A DNA stretch of 41,120 nt from Hallerella sp963660435 (GTDB lineage Bacteria; Fibrobacterota; Fibrobacteria; Fibrobacterales; Fibrobacteraceae), in NCBI GenBank assembly GCA_963660435.1, contig CAVKYI010000015.1, forward strand, positions 1-41,120, given 5' to 3'. Made by a program: the position numbers and the translations under genes. The notes beneath the pieces are model-generated. The model ran no database searches. It saw only the letters and a list, made by a program, of their open reading frames with translations, and was not told the origin of the DNA. Shown here in pieces: positions 15,698-23,186 of the stretch; positions within the stretch are counted from its first letter, which is position 1, and the number at the start of each line of letters is the position of its first letter.

Positions 15698-16558
15698 ATG
15701 GATCCGATTATCAAATATCGTGGAGGCAAGTCCAGGGAAATTCGTTCTTTCTTGCCTTACATCCCTGAGTTTTCCGGGCGATATGTCGAGCCGTTTTTTG
15801 GTGGAGGCGCATTGTTTTTCTTTCTGGAACCCAATGCTTCCATTATAAACGATGTAAATCAAAAGCTTATCGGCTTTTACCGGGGTGTGCAAACGAATTA
15901 TCAAAAAGTTCGACAGGAGCTCGATGAACTGGAACGCATTTATCGGTCGAATCGTCGCGATTTCGATGCCTTGAAAAAGGAAAACCCGGATTGCCGCGTC
16001 GAAGACAAAAACGAAAAAATGTATTACGCACTGCGTGATATGTTCAATAATCTTGCCCCGAAGAAATACAGCGATGCCGCTTTATACTATTATATCAACA
16101 AGACCGCGTATTCCGGTATGATTCGCTACAATGCCAAAGGCGAATTCAATGTTCCTTTTGGGCGTTATCCTAACCTGAATACGCAGAAGCTCACGCAACG
16201 GCACAGCGCTCTCTTGCAACGTGCCGCGATATATAACGGAGATTATCGGAAAATTTTTGACTTGGTGAAAAAAGACGACTTCGTTTTTCTGGACCCGCCA
16301 TATGACTGCGTTTTTTCCGATTACGGCAATGAAGAATACAGGGGAGGTTTTGACGAGGATTGCCATCGACAGCTAGCCGTGGATTTCCGAAATCTTTCCT
16401 GCCCGGCGATGATGATTATCGGACGGACAAAACTGACGACCGAGCTGTATGGAAAATTCATTGTTGATGAGTATTCCAAAAGCTATAGCGTGAATATTCG
16501 CAACCGGTTCAAATCTTCGGCCACGCATATTGTCGTGGTGAACTACCTGAAACGTTAG
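15698..16558 (+). CDS. D12-class adenine-N6 DNA methyltransferase (Dam/DpnM-like)
   Basis: A 286-residue methyltransferase. It shows the alpha-type motif order: the AdoMet-binding FVEPFFGGGAL-type motif near residue 30 (RYVEPFFGGGALFFF), preceded by IIKYRGGKSREI, and the catalytic DPPY in FVFLDPPYDCVF (about 195). This class usually methylates adenine in GATC. Start: ATG 15698 (MDPIIKYRGGKS) after AAAAGG. A TTG at 15665 would add 11 residues outside the family pattern and overlap the promoter. It is followed after 36 nt by an AlwI-like nuclease. If that enzyme cuts at GGATC, one GATC methylase would protect both strands because the site contains palindromic GATC. The gene is AT-richer than its neighbours, consistent with transfer. 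Confidence 0.9.
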   Translation: MDPIIKYRGGKSREIRSFLPYIPEFSGRYVEPFFGGGALFFFLEPNASIINDVNQKLIGFYRGVQTNYQKVRQELDELERIYRSNRRDFDALKKENPDCRVEDKNEKMYYALRDMFNNLAPKKYSDAALYYYINKTAYSGMIRYNAKGEFNVPFGRYPNLNTQKLTQRHSALLQRAAIYNGDYRKIFDLVKKDDFVFLDPPYDCVFSDYGNEEYRGGFDEDCHRQLAVDFRNLSCPAMMIIGRTKLTTELYGKFIVDEYSKSYSVNIRNRFKSSATHIVVVNYLKR

Positions 16559-16594
16559 AAAGTTCGACGGCTAATTTTTGGAGGAATCGCCTTT

Positions 16595-18271
16595 ATGGCT
16601 CGTATTGATGGACAGACGCTTTTTGTGACAACATCCCCTCGGTCTCCGATGCGGATGATTCCCGAAATTGAATTGCTTTCCAAAAATTTTACGGGAAAGA
16701 AATGGGATAAAAAATGCCAGATCGCTTTTATGGGTCTTTTGCGGTCGGAAGACTTTTTCCATGGAAAGGGGGAGAAGGATCCTGCGTTTTCTGCGCGGGA
16801 CAGAATTAACCGTGCTCCAAAATCCTTGGGCTTTGTTGCGCTTTCTCCGACGATTCGGCTAACTTCTGCGGGGCATGAACTATTAAATTCTCGCCGTAAA
16901 GATGAAGTCTTTTTAAGGCAACTGCTCAAGTTCCAACTGCCGTCTCCTTTTCACAGACCTACGGAAAACGCGGCGCATTTTTGCATAAAGCCTTACTTGG
17001 AATTTTTAAGAATTATCCGGTTTCTGGGAACGCTCCGTTTTGACGAACTGCAACTATTTGCCATGCAGCTGACCGATTGGCACGAGTTTGACAAGATCAT
17101 TGCAAAAATCAAAAGGTATCGAAGTGAAATGGCGATGACGGAACTTAGCCAAAAACAGTTTTGGTCGGAATACCAGAAAAGAGAACTTTCGTATGTTTTT
17201 GCGGCGAGAATTCGGAGCGGGAGAACAAAAACGCGAGAATCGGGAAATACGACATTACATCAGTTTTTGAAAACCGAGGGTAGTAATTTAAGGGACTATG
17301 CGGACGCTGCCGTTCGCTATCTGCAGGTTACGGGACTTGTCAATGTTTCGCATCGAGGAAGGACCTTGTCCATCGTGCCGGAAAGATTTGACGACGTCGA
17401 TTATATTTTAAAAAATGTTGAGCGGGATCCCGGAAATTTTGAAAGCGAAACGGATTATATCGCCTATTTGGAAACTTCTACAATTCCGAAATTATTGACG
17501 GATCGGCGGGAATCGTTGATAAAGAAATTAAATGACGAATTTCCTGGCGTGAAAAAAGGGGATTGTGCGAATGTCGAAAAATTAAAGGACATTCTGTCCG
17601 ATGCGATTGAAGCCAGAAAAAGGAAGGTTTTATCCGAGCAGATTGCCCAGGTGAAAAATTATCGGTTCTATGACGATATCCAAAACGTTTTTACTCAAAT
17701 CGAGAAAAAAGAATTGTATGATACGCCTCTGATGTTCGAATGGAACACGTGGCGAGCGATGATGATGCTCGACGGAGGAAACATTCAGGCGAACTTAAAC
17801 TTCGACGATTATGGAAAACCGCTTTCAACAGCACCTGGTAATCTGGCGGATATTGTCTGTGATTACGGTGATTTCTGTCTTTCTGTCGAAGTGACACTTG
17901 CCACAGGGCAGAGACAATATGATATGGAAGGCGAACCTGTAAGTCGCCATTTAGGAAAGCTGAAAAAGGAAACGGGAAAGACTGCTTATTGCCTGTTTAT
18001 CGCTCCGAACATTAACGACGCCTGCATCGCCCATTTTTATGGATTGCATCATTTGAACATTTCATACTATGGCGGAAAAAGTTCCATTGTTCCCTTGCCT
18101 TTGGCGGTTTTTAGGAAGATGCTGGAAGATAGTCATCGGTGTTCCTATGCCCCTTCCCCAAAACAGATCCAGCGATTTTTCGAAACATCTGATGAATTGG
18201 CGGTAAAGTTCAAGGATGAGCGGGGGTGGTATTCGGCGATAACCGAAAGGGCCTTGAATTGGCTAGATTGA
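16595..18271 (+). CDS. AlwI-like type II restriction endonuclease
   Basis: A 558-residue protein that resembles the AlwI family of type IIS nucleases (AlwI itself cuts beside GGATC). Supporting features are the N-terminal TTSPRSPMRMIPEIELL, FSARDRINRAPKSLGFVALSP, the LTSAGHELL turn, and RQLLKFQLPSPFH. Near residues 430-455 a stretch with CDYGDFCLSVEVTLATGQRQ and then EPVSRHLGKLKK looks like the metal-binding catalytic centre of a PD-(D/E)XK-type fold. The length fits the family. ATG 16595 has GGAGG 10 nt upstream. It forms an operon with the methylase. Base composition is visibly AT-richer than pheT downstream, so the pair was probably gained horizontally. Target specificity is inferred from family and partner, not shown. 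Confidence 0.75.
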   Translation: MARIDGQTLFVTTSPRSPMRMIPEIELLSKNFTGKKWDKKCQIAFMGLLRSEDFFHGKGEKDPAFSARDRINRAPKSLGFVALSPTIRLTSAGHELLNSRRKDEVFLRQLLKFQLPSPFHRPTENAAHFCIKPYLEFLRIIRFLGTLRFDELQLFAMQLTDWHEFDKIIAKIKRYRSEMAMTELSQKQFWSEYQKRELSYVFAARIRSGRTKTRESGNTTLHQFLKTEGSNLRDYADAAVRYLQVTGLVNVSHRGRTLSIVPERFDDVDYILKNVERDPGNFESETDYIAYLETSTIPKLLTDRRESLIKKLNDEFPGVKKGDCANVEKLKDILSDAIEARKRKVLSEQIAQVKNYRFYDDIQNVFTQIEKKELYDTPLMFEWNTWRAMMMLDGGNIQANLNFDDYGKPLSTAPGNLADIVCDYGDFCLSVEVTLATGQRQYDMEGEPVSRHLGKLKKETGKTAYCLFIAPNINDACIAHFYGLHHLNISYYGGKSSIVPLPLAVFRKMLEDSHRCSYAPSPKQIQRFFETSDELAVKFKDERGWYSAITERALNWLD

Positions 18272-18310
18272 AATTTTCTATTTTTCCAGAAAAATAAAGG
18301 ATTTGATACG

Positions 18311-20743
18311 ATGAAAGTTTCGTTGAATTGGCTTCGCCGCCATGTGGAACTCCCGGAAACCGCGGACCAGGTGGCAAAGGCCTTGACGTCTATCGGGCTT
18401 GAAGTGGAAGGCATGGAAGAGCCTGCGAAACAGTATGAAAGGCTGGTCGTCGCGAAAGTGCTTACGTGCGAGCCTCATCCCGACAGTGACCACTTGCACG
18501 TCACGACGGTGGATGACGGCAAGGAAACGCTCCAGGTCGTGTGCGGCGCTCCGAACGTAGCCGCTGGCCAGACGGTCGTACTCGCTCCGATCGGCGCGGA
18601 ACTCCCGCTTCCGGACGGCAAGTCGCTCAAGATGAAAAAGTCCAAGATCCGTGGCGTGGAAAGCTTCGGAATGATCTGTGCCGAAGATGAAATCGGGCTT
18701 TCGGACGACCATGGCGGCATTATGGTTCTCGACGAAAGCATTCCTGCGGGAACGCCCTTTGTCTCGCTCGGGCTTTACGATGCGACATACGAGTTGAACG
18801 TGACGCCGAACCGTCCGGACGCTCTTTCCCATCGCGGTGTCGCCCGGGAACTCGCCGCCAAGTTCAACCGTCCGCTGAAACCGCTTTCCTACAGATTGAC
18901 CGAAGACGCTTCGAAGGAAGCTTCTTCCGCGATCAAGCTTTCCGTGGAACCGGGAGCCGGATGTTCTCGCTACGTGGGTCGCGTCATCGAAGGCGTCCAT
19001 GTGGAAAAATCCCCGAAGTGGCTTTCGAGGCTTCTCAAGTCTGTCGGCATGAACAGCGTAAACAACGTGGTCGATGTGACGAACTTCGTTCTGATGGATG
19101 TGGGACAGCCGCTCCACAGTTTCGACATGTCGAAGCTTTCCGGCGCGGAAGTCGTCGTGCGCAAGGCGCGACCCGGCGAAAAGATCGAAACGCTCGACCA
19201 CAAGGCCCATGAGCTTTCGACCGATGACCTGGTGATCTGCGACGGGGACCGTCCGTCCTGCGTTGCCGGGGTGATGGGAGGCGTGGAAAGCGAGATTACC
19301 GAAACGACGACGAAAGTCTTTCTCGAAAGCGCCTGGTTCAATCCGACGGTTGTACGCAGACAGGCCCGTCGCCTTTGCACATCGACCGATTCGAGCTACC
19401 GATTCGAACGGGGTATCGATTATTCGATGCAGCGGGAAATGGACGACTACGCCTGCGGTCTCATCCAGGAAGTTGCCGGCGGAAAAGTTTTAAAGGGCGC
19501 CGTCGAATATACGGGAAGCGACCACCAGGAGAAGCCCTTCGTGGTGAAGCTCCGCGCGTCCCGTGTCGAAAAGGTTCTCGGCATTTCCCCTTCGGAAGAG
19601 GAAATCGTCCGCTATCTCACGGGAATCGGCTTGAAGCATCTGGGCGACATGGAATTCGAAATTCCTCCGTTCCGTCCGGATCTCGATCGCGAAGTCGATC
19701 TGATCGAGGAAGTCGCCCGACTCGTGGGGTTTGACAACATTCCATACGACGTTCCCTCTTTTAGAATCAAGCCGAACGATCTTCCGGCGGACGAAATCCT
19801 CGGACGTCGCATCCGCTATACGCTTTCTTCGCTCGGGCTTCACGAATGTCTGTCGCTTCGCTTTACGAGCGCGGCAAACACGGCGGCCGTCTTCGGCGAA
19901 CCGTCGGATGACGATCCGCGTTCTAGGCCTGCAAGGCTCTTGAATCCGCTGTCCGAGGAACTCGGCTGCGTCCCGACTTCCCTCGTTCCGATTCTTCTCA
20001 AGTCCGTCGCCGACAACGAAAAGAACCGTCCGGGTTCTGTCCGCCTTTTCGAAAACGGAAAGGCCCAGTTCCCAAATGCGTCCCGAAGCGATCTGCGCGA
20101 TTCCGGCTTTACCGAAAAGCCTATCCTTTGCGCCGTTCTCGCGGGGCATTTCAAGATGGAAGCCCTGAACGACAAGCCGCGCGAAGTGGAATTCGCGGAC
20201 ATCAAGGGCGTCGCCGTTTCGCTCTTCAAGCGTCTCGGCGTTTCGGTCAAAGTTCGCGCGCCGGAGAAACCCGAAAAGTTCCTGCATCCGGGAAAGCAGG
20301 GAGTCATCGCTTGCGGCGATACGGTTATCGGATCGATAGGAATGGTCCATCCCTCGGTGCTCAAGGCTTTCGACATCGGCTATGCGACCGCCCTTTTCGA
20401 AGTCTCCCTGGACAAGGTGCTGGAACTTCGCGAACGGCGTGTCGTGTTCAAGCCGTTCAGCCGCCAGGTCTTCATGACGCGCGATGTCTCGATGATCGTC
20501 CCCGAACGCATGACAAACGAATGTATCTTGCAAAAGCTCGGAACCTTCAAGGCGAAGAATCTTTCGAAGATAGAACTCAAGAGCGTCTATCAGGGCGTAG
20601 GGGTTCTCCCGGGCCAGAAGAACATGGTCTATACCTTTACGTACCAGTCCATGACGGAAACGCTGACCGACGAAGCGGTGAACAAGGCGCACGACAGGCT
20701 CCGCGAAAAAATCGTGGCTGACGGCGAAATCACCCTCCGCTAA
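18311..20743 (+). CDS. pheT: Phenylalanine--tRNA ligase beta subunit
   Basis: An 810-residue subunit of the alpha2-beta2 enzyme that charges tRNA-Phe. Domains in order: an EMAP-type tRNA-binding domain (about 40-150; VVAKVLTCEPHPDSDHLHV, VVCGAPNVAAGQ), the B3/B4 editing domain (about 215-390; NVVDVTNFVLMDVGQPLHSFD), a B5 domain (about 405-470; FRPDLDREVDLIEEVARLVG), a synthetase-like core, and a C-terminal anticodon-binding FDX-ACB domain (FKPFSRQVFMTRDVSMIVPE). Length is normal. ATG 18311 has AAAGGA upstream. The usual partner pheS is not next to it; its place is taken by the restriction-modification pair, so pheS must be elsewhere. dnaX follows after 14 nt. Confidence 0.96.
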   Translation: MKVSLNWLRRHVELPETADQVAKALTSIGLEVEGMEEPAKQYERLVVAKVLTCEPHPDSDHLHVTTVDDGKETLQVVCGAPNVAAGQTVVLAPIGAELPLPDGKSLKMKKSKIRGVESFGMICAEDEIGLSDDHGGIMVLDESIPAGTPFVSLGLYDATYELNVTPNRPDALSHRGVARELAAKFNRPLKPLSYRLTEDASKEASSAIKLSVEPGAGCSRYVGRVIEGVHVEKSPKWLSRLLKSVGMNSVNNVVDVTNFVLMDVGQPLHSFDMSKLSGAEVVVRKARPGEKIETLDHKAHELSTDDLVICDGDRPSCVAGVMGGVESEITETTTKVFLESAWFNPTVVRRQARRLCTSTDSSYRFERGIDYSMQREMDDYACGLIQEVAGGKVLKGAVEYTGSDHQEKPFVVKLRASRVEKVLGISPSEEEIVRYLTGIGLKHLGDMEFEIPPFRPDLDREVDLIEEVARLVGFDNIPYDVPSFRIKPNDLPADEILGRRIRYTLSSLGLHECLSLRFTSAANTAAVFGEPSDDDPRSRPARLLNPLSEELGCVPTSLVPILLKSVADNEKNRPGSVRLFENGKAQFPNASRSDLRDSGFTEKPILCAVLAGHFKMEALNDKPREVEFADIKGVAVSLFKRLGVSVKVRAPEKPEKFLHPGKQGVIACGDTVIGSIGMVHPSVLKAFDIGYATALFEVSLDKVLELRERRVVFKPFSRQVFMTRDVSMIVPERMTNECILQKLGTFKAKNLSKIELKSVYQGVGVLPGQKNMVYTFTYQSMTETLTDEAVNKAHDRLREKIVADGEITLR

Positions 20744-20757
20744 AGGATGTTGCTGTT

Positions 20758-22665
20758 ATGGCTTACATAGCAATGGCTCGCAAGTGGCGCCCGGAATCCT
20801 TCGAAGATCTGGTGGGTCAGGAGCATATCGCGAAGACGATTGAAAATGCGATTACGGGCGGGCGGCTGCACCATGCGTTTCTGTTTACGGGAACGCGCGG
20901 CGTCGGGAAGACGACATCCGCGCGAATCCTTGCGAAGACGCTGAACTGTACGGGTGGAAATCCGCTCGTTCCTTGCGGCAAGTGCAAAAGCTGCCTGGAC
21001 ATTGCGAGCGGGCATCCGATGGACGTAATCGAAATCGATGCGGCGTCCAACACGGGAGTCGATAACATCCGCGACCTTCTGGAGCAGACGCAATATACGC
21101 CGATGATCGGAAAGTACAAGGTCTTTGTCATCGACGAAGTGCACATGCTTTCCAAGGGCGCGTTCAACGCTCTCCTCAAGACGCTGGAAGAGCCGCCTCC
21201 GCACGTGATTTTCATCTTTGCGACGACCGAGGTGAACAAGGTTCCGCAGACGATTCTTTCCCGCGTACAGCGGTTTGACTTCAAGCGCCTCACCACAAGG
21301 CAGATTACGGGCCGTCTCAAGTATATCTGCGAGCAGGAAAAGATTTCGACCGATGCCGAAGCTCTCGGGATGATTGCCGAGAAGGCGGATGGATCGATGC
21401 GCGATGCGCTCACTTTTTTTGACCAGGCCTACGCGTTTACCGGAAACGACATGAATGGCGAAGCGGTTCGCTCGGTTCTCGGAATCCCGCCGACCGAGCT
21501 GTATTTCTCGCTTCTCGAATCTATCGAAAGGCACGATATCAAGGGAACTTTTTCTGTTGTCGATAAGGCTTCGGAAATCGGGGTCGAATTCGCTCCGCTC
21601 CTAGACGGCTTCGCCAAGTTTCTCCGCAACCGCCTCTACGTGAAAGTCGGAGGCATTTCTCCCGAGGAACTGAATATTTCCGAAGGGCTTTTCGCAAGGC
21701 TCGAAGTCTGCGCGGCCTCTCTTTCGAACGGCGACCTTCTGCGGATAGCGCGAATCCTGACCGACTTGCAGGGAAACATCCGACGCAGCGCGAATCCGCG
21801 ACTTCTTGTCGAATCCGCCTTTGCGCGAATGGCCTATCTCGATAGGACGGTCGATTTGAAACGCGCCCTGATGGCTATCAATGACCCTCTCTCCCAGGGT
21901 TCAAAAAAAAAATTAGCTGAACCTGTTCCCGAGACCGTTGCCCAGCCGAACGTTTCTGCTCCTTCTGTGGCGGTCCAACCGGATTCGCCTTTCGCTATCG
22001 ACTTCGATGCGCCTGTCATGGGAAGTTCGCCGCAGGCGAATGTGTCGAGCGAAAGCCTTTCGCGGATTTCCGAGCCTAAGGATTTTCCTTCGGACGGGGA
22101 AAATTCCATGGCGATTGATTTCGGGGAATCCTTGTCCGAAGAGGAGCATGAGGGGATAGACGCTTTTCCGGACGATTTTGACGAAGAGTCGGCTAGGCAG
22201 TACACCCGTTACGATGTTTGCGCTTCCTGGCAGGAACTGATTCGCTCGTGCTTTACGCAGGAACTCGGATTCTTTGCCACGAGCCTGAACGGTTCCTCCC
22301 TCGAACATGGCGATTTCCAGGAAAACCCCTTTCGCTTGAAAGTCGTCTATCCCGCTTCGTTCAAGTGGGGGTTCGACCAGATGATGTCGCGCGAAGACTA
22401 TCGTGCTCGCCTTTCGAACATTCTGGAAGACCGCTTGCAGACGAAGGTCGCCGTGACGTTTGAACTCCTGGAGCCAAGGCCCGGCGAAGACGTTCTCTCT
22501 ATTCCGCTTTCTCCGTGGGAATCCGACATCCAGAAGGAACCGGGGCTTGCCCGGTTTGTCGAAAGGTTTGTCGCGGAACTGATCGAAACGCGAAGCCTTC
22601 CGAAAAGCGGGACGGTCGAAAATTCCGGCGCGGACGCATGTGCGACGACCCCGGAGCAGGAATAA
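20758..22665 (+). CDS. dnaX: DNA polymerase III subunit tau/gamma
   Basis: A 635-residue clamp-loader ATPase. Walker A is GTRGVGKT (45-52). The zinc-binding cysteines are C64, C73, C76 and C79 (PCGKCKSC). Walker B is VFVIDEVHML (123-131) and the sensor-1/SRC-like motif is ILSRVQRFDF. Domains I-III end near residue 370, followed by an acidic, low-complexity linker (about 385-485) and a C-terminal tau-specific domain. A run of ten A at 21903-21912 (codons 382-385, SKKK) sits exactly at the end of domain III. In both alternative frames a stop follows within a few codons, so slippage would yield a gamma-like ~385-residue protein. ATG 20758 follows AAGGA at a rather long spacing; the second Met at codon 6 is an alternative start. 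Confidence 0.95.
   Translation: MAYIAMARKWRPESFEDLVGQEHIAKTIENAITGGRLHHAFLFTGTRGVGKTTSARILAKTLNCTGGNPLVPCGKCKSCLDIASGHPMDVIEIDAASNTGVDNIRDLLEQTQYTPMIGKYKVFVIDEVHMLSKGAFNALLKTLEEPPPHVIFIFATTEVNKVPQTILSRVQRFDFKRLTTRQITGRLKYICEQEKISTDAEALGMIAEKADGSMRDALTFFDQAYAFTGNDMNGEAVRSVLGIPPTELYFSLLESIERHDIKGTFSVVDKASEIGVEFAPLLDGFAKFLRNRLYVKVGGISPEELNISEGLFARLEVCAASLSNGDLLRIARILTDLQGNIRRSANPRLLVESAFARMAYLDRTVDLKRALMAINDPLSQGSKKKLAEPVPETVAQPNVSAPSVAVQPDSPFAIDFDAPVMGSSPQANVSSESLSRISEPKDFPSDGENSMAIDFGESLSEEEHEGIDAFPDDFDEESARQYTRYDVCASWQELIRSCFTQELGFFATSLNGSSLEHGDFQENPFRLKVVYPASFKWGFDQMMSREDYRARLSNILEDRLQTKVAVTFELLEPRPGEDVLSIPLSPWESDIQKEPGLARFVERFVAELIETRSLPKSGTVENSGADACATTPEQE
21898..21923 (+). promoter_or_regulatory. 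Candidate slippage site for a short dnaX product
   Basis: GGTTCA (21898-21903) and TGAACC (21918-21923) form a perfect 6-bp inverted repeat around a run of ten A. Frame -1 meets TGA at 21918-21920. Frame +1 meets TAG at 21914-21916. Known parallels are the A-run transcriptional slippage in Thermus dnaX and the -1 ribosomal frameshift in E. coli dnaX. Which mechanism, if any, applies here is not decided by sequence. Confidence 0.6.
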
Positions 22666-22682
22666 AATTGTAATTTATTCAA

Positions 22683-22805
22683 GGGAATCACTAAAAATTG
22701 TCTTGGTCAAGAAGATTTGAGCGAGGCCAGGCGAAGGCAGGAATAAACGAGCCAGCGCGAAGTGTCGCCGTCAAATTTTTGAAAATTGAATTTTTAGAGA
22801 TGACC
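22683..22805. repeat. Diverged copy of the dispersed inverted-repeat element
   Basis: Read on the plus strand, this 123-bp segment aligns end to end with the reverse complement of 41024-41120. Shared blocks include CTAAAAATTG, TTGGTNAAGAANATTTGA and, at the right, a 27-base stretch from AAATTTTTGAAAATTGA to TTTTTAGAG followed by A/G TGACC. It carries about 26 extra bases in the middle, and the left 17-bp arm is degraded. It fills most of the dnaX-ybaB gap. Confidence 0.85.
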
Positions 22806-22824
22806 ACAAAAAAGGAAACCCATT

Positions 22825-23133
22825 ATGAACATGCAAAAAATGCTGAAGGACTTGCAGAAGATGCAGTCCAAGATGGTCAAGGCGCAGAACGATCTCCAGG
22901 CGCAGAGCTTTGAAGCGGAAGCGGGGGGCGGCATGGTGAAAGTCGTCTTGAACGGTCAGGGCGTCATGACATCCATCAAGATAAACCCGGACGCTGTCGA
23001 TAAGGACGATGTCGAAGCGCTTGAAGACCTGGTGATGGCGGCTGTCAACGCGGCGACGAAAAAGAAGGACGATTCTTCAAAGGCGAGCATGGAAGAATTG
23101 ACCGCCGGAATGCGCATTCCCGGTCTGATGTAA
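22825..23133 (+). CDS. ybaB: YbaB/EbfC-family nucleoid-associated protein
   Basis: A 102-residue DNA-binding protein. The N-terminal amphipathic helix (MQKMLKDLQKMQSKMVKAQNDL) is followed by the conserved beta-hairpin FEAEAGGGMVKVVLNGQG, then IKINPDAVDKDD and a C-terminal helix ending in the family-typical GMRIPGLM. ATG 22825 follows AAAGGAAA. The gene order dnaX-ybaB is conserved in many bacteria, though here a repeat element separates the two and recR does not follow. A strong terminator comes right after. Confidence 0.95.
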   Translation: MNMQKMLKDLQKMQSKMVKAQNDLQAQSFEAEAGGGMVKVVLNGQGVMTSIKINPDAVDKDDVEALEDLVMAAVNAATKKKDDSSKASMEELTAGMRIPGLM

Positions 23134-23158
23134 TCGTCGAAGATTTCTGGACGGAAAC

Positions 23159-23186
23159 GGCAGCTTCGCGCTGCCTTTTCTTTTTT
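23159..23186 (+). terminator. Rho-independent terminator after ybaB
   Basis: GGCAGC (23159-23164), loop TTCGC, GCTGCC (23170-23175), then TTTTCTTTTTT. The T-run overlaps the stop codon region of the convergent sugar-transferase gene. Confidence 0.85.

Noticed and set aside
22698..22913. A 71-codon frame through the repeat between dnaX and ybaB, whose FLKIEFLE segment also appears in the window-end copy
   Set aside because: The 26-bp length difference breaks the frame between copies and a stop interrupts the other copy, so shared residues reflect DNA conservation, not protein coding. It also overlaps ybaB.
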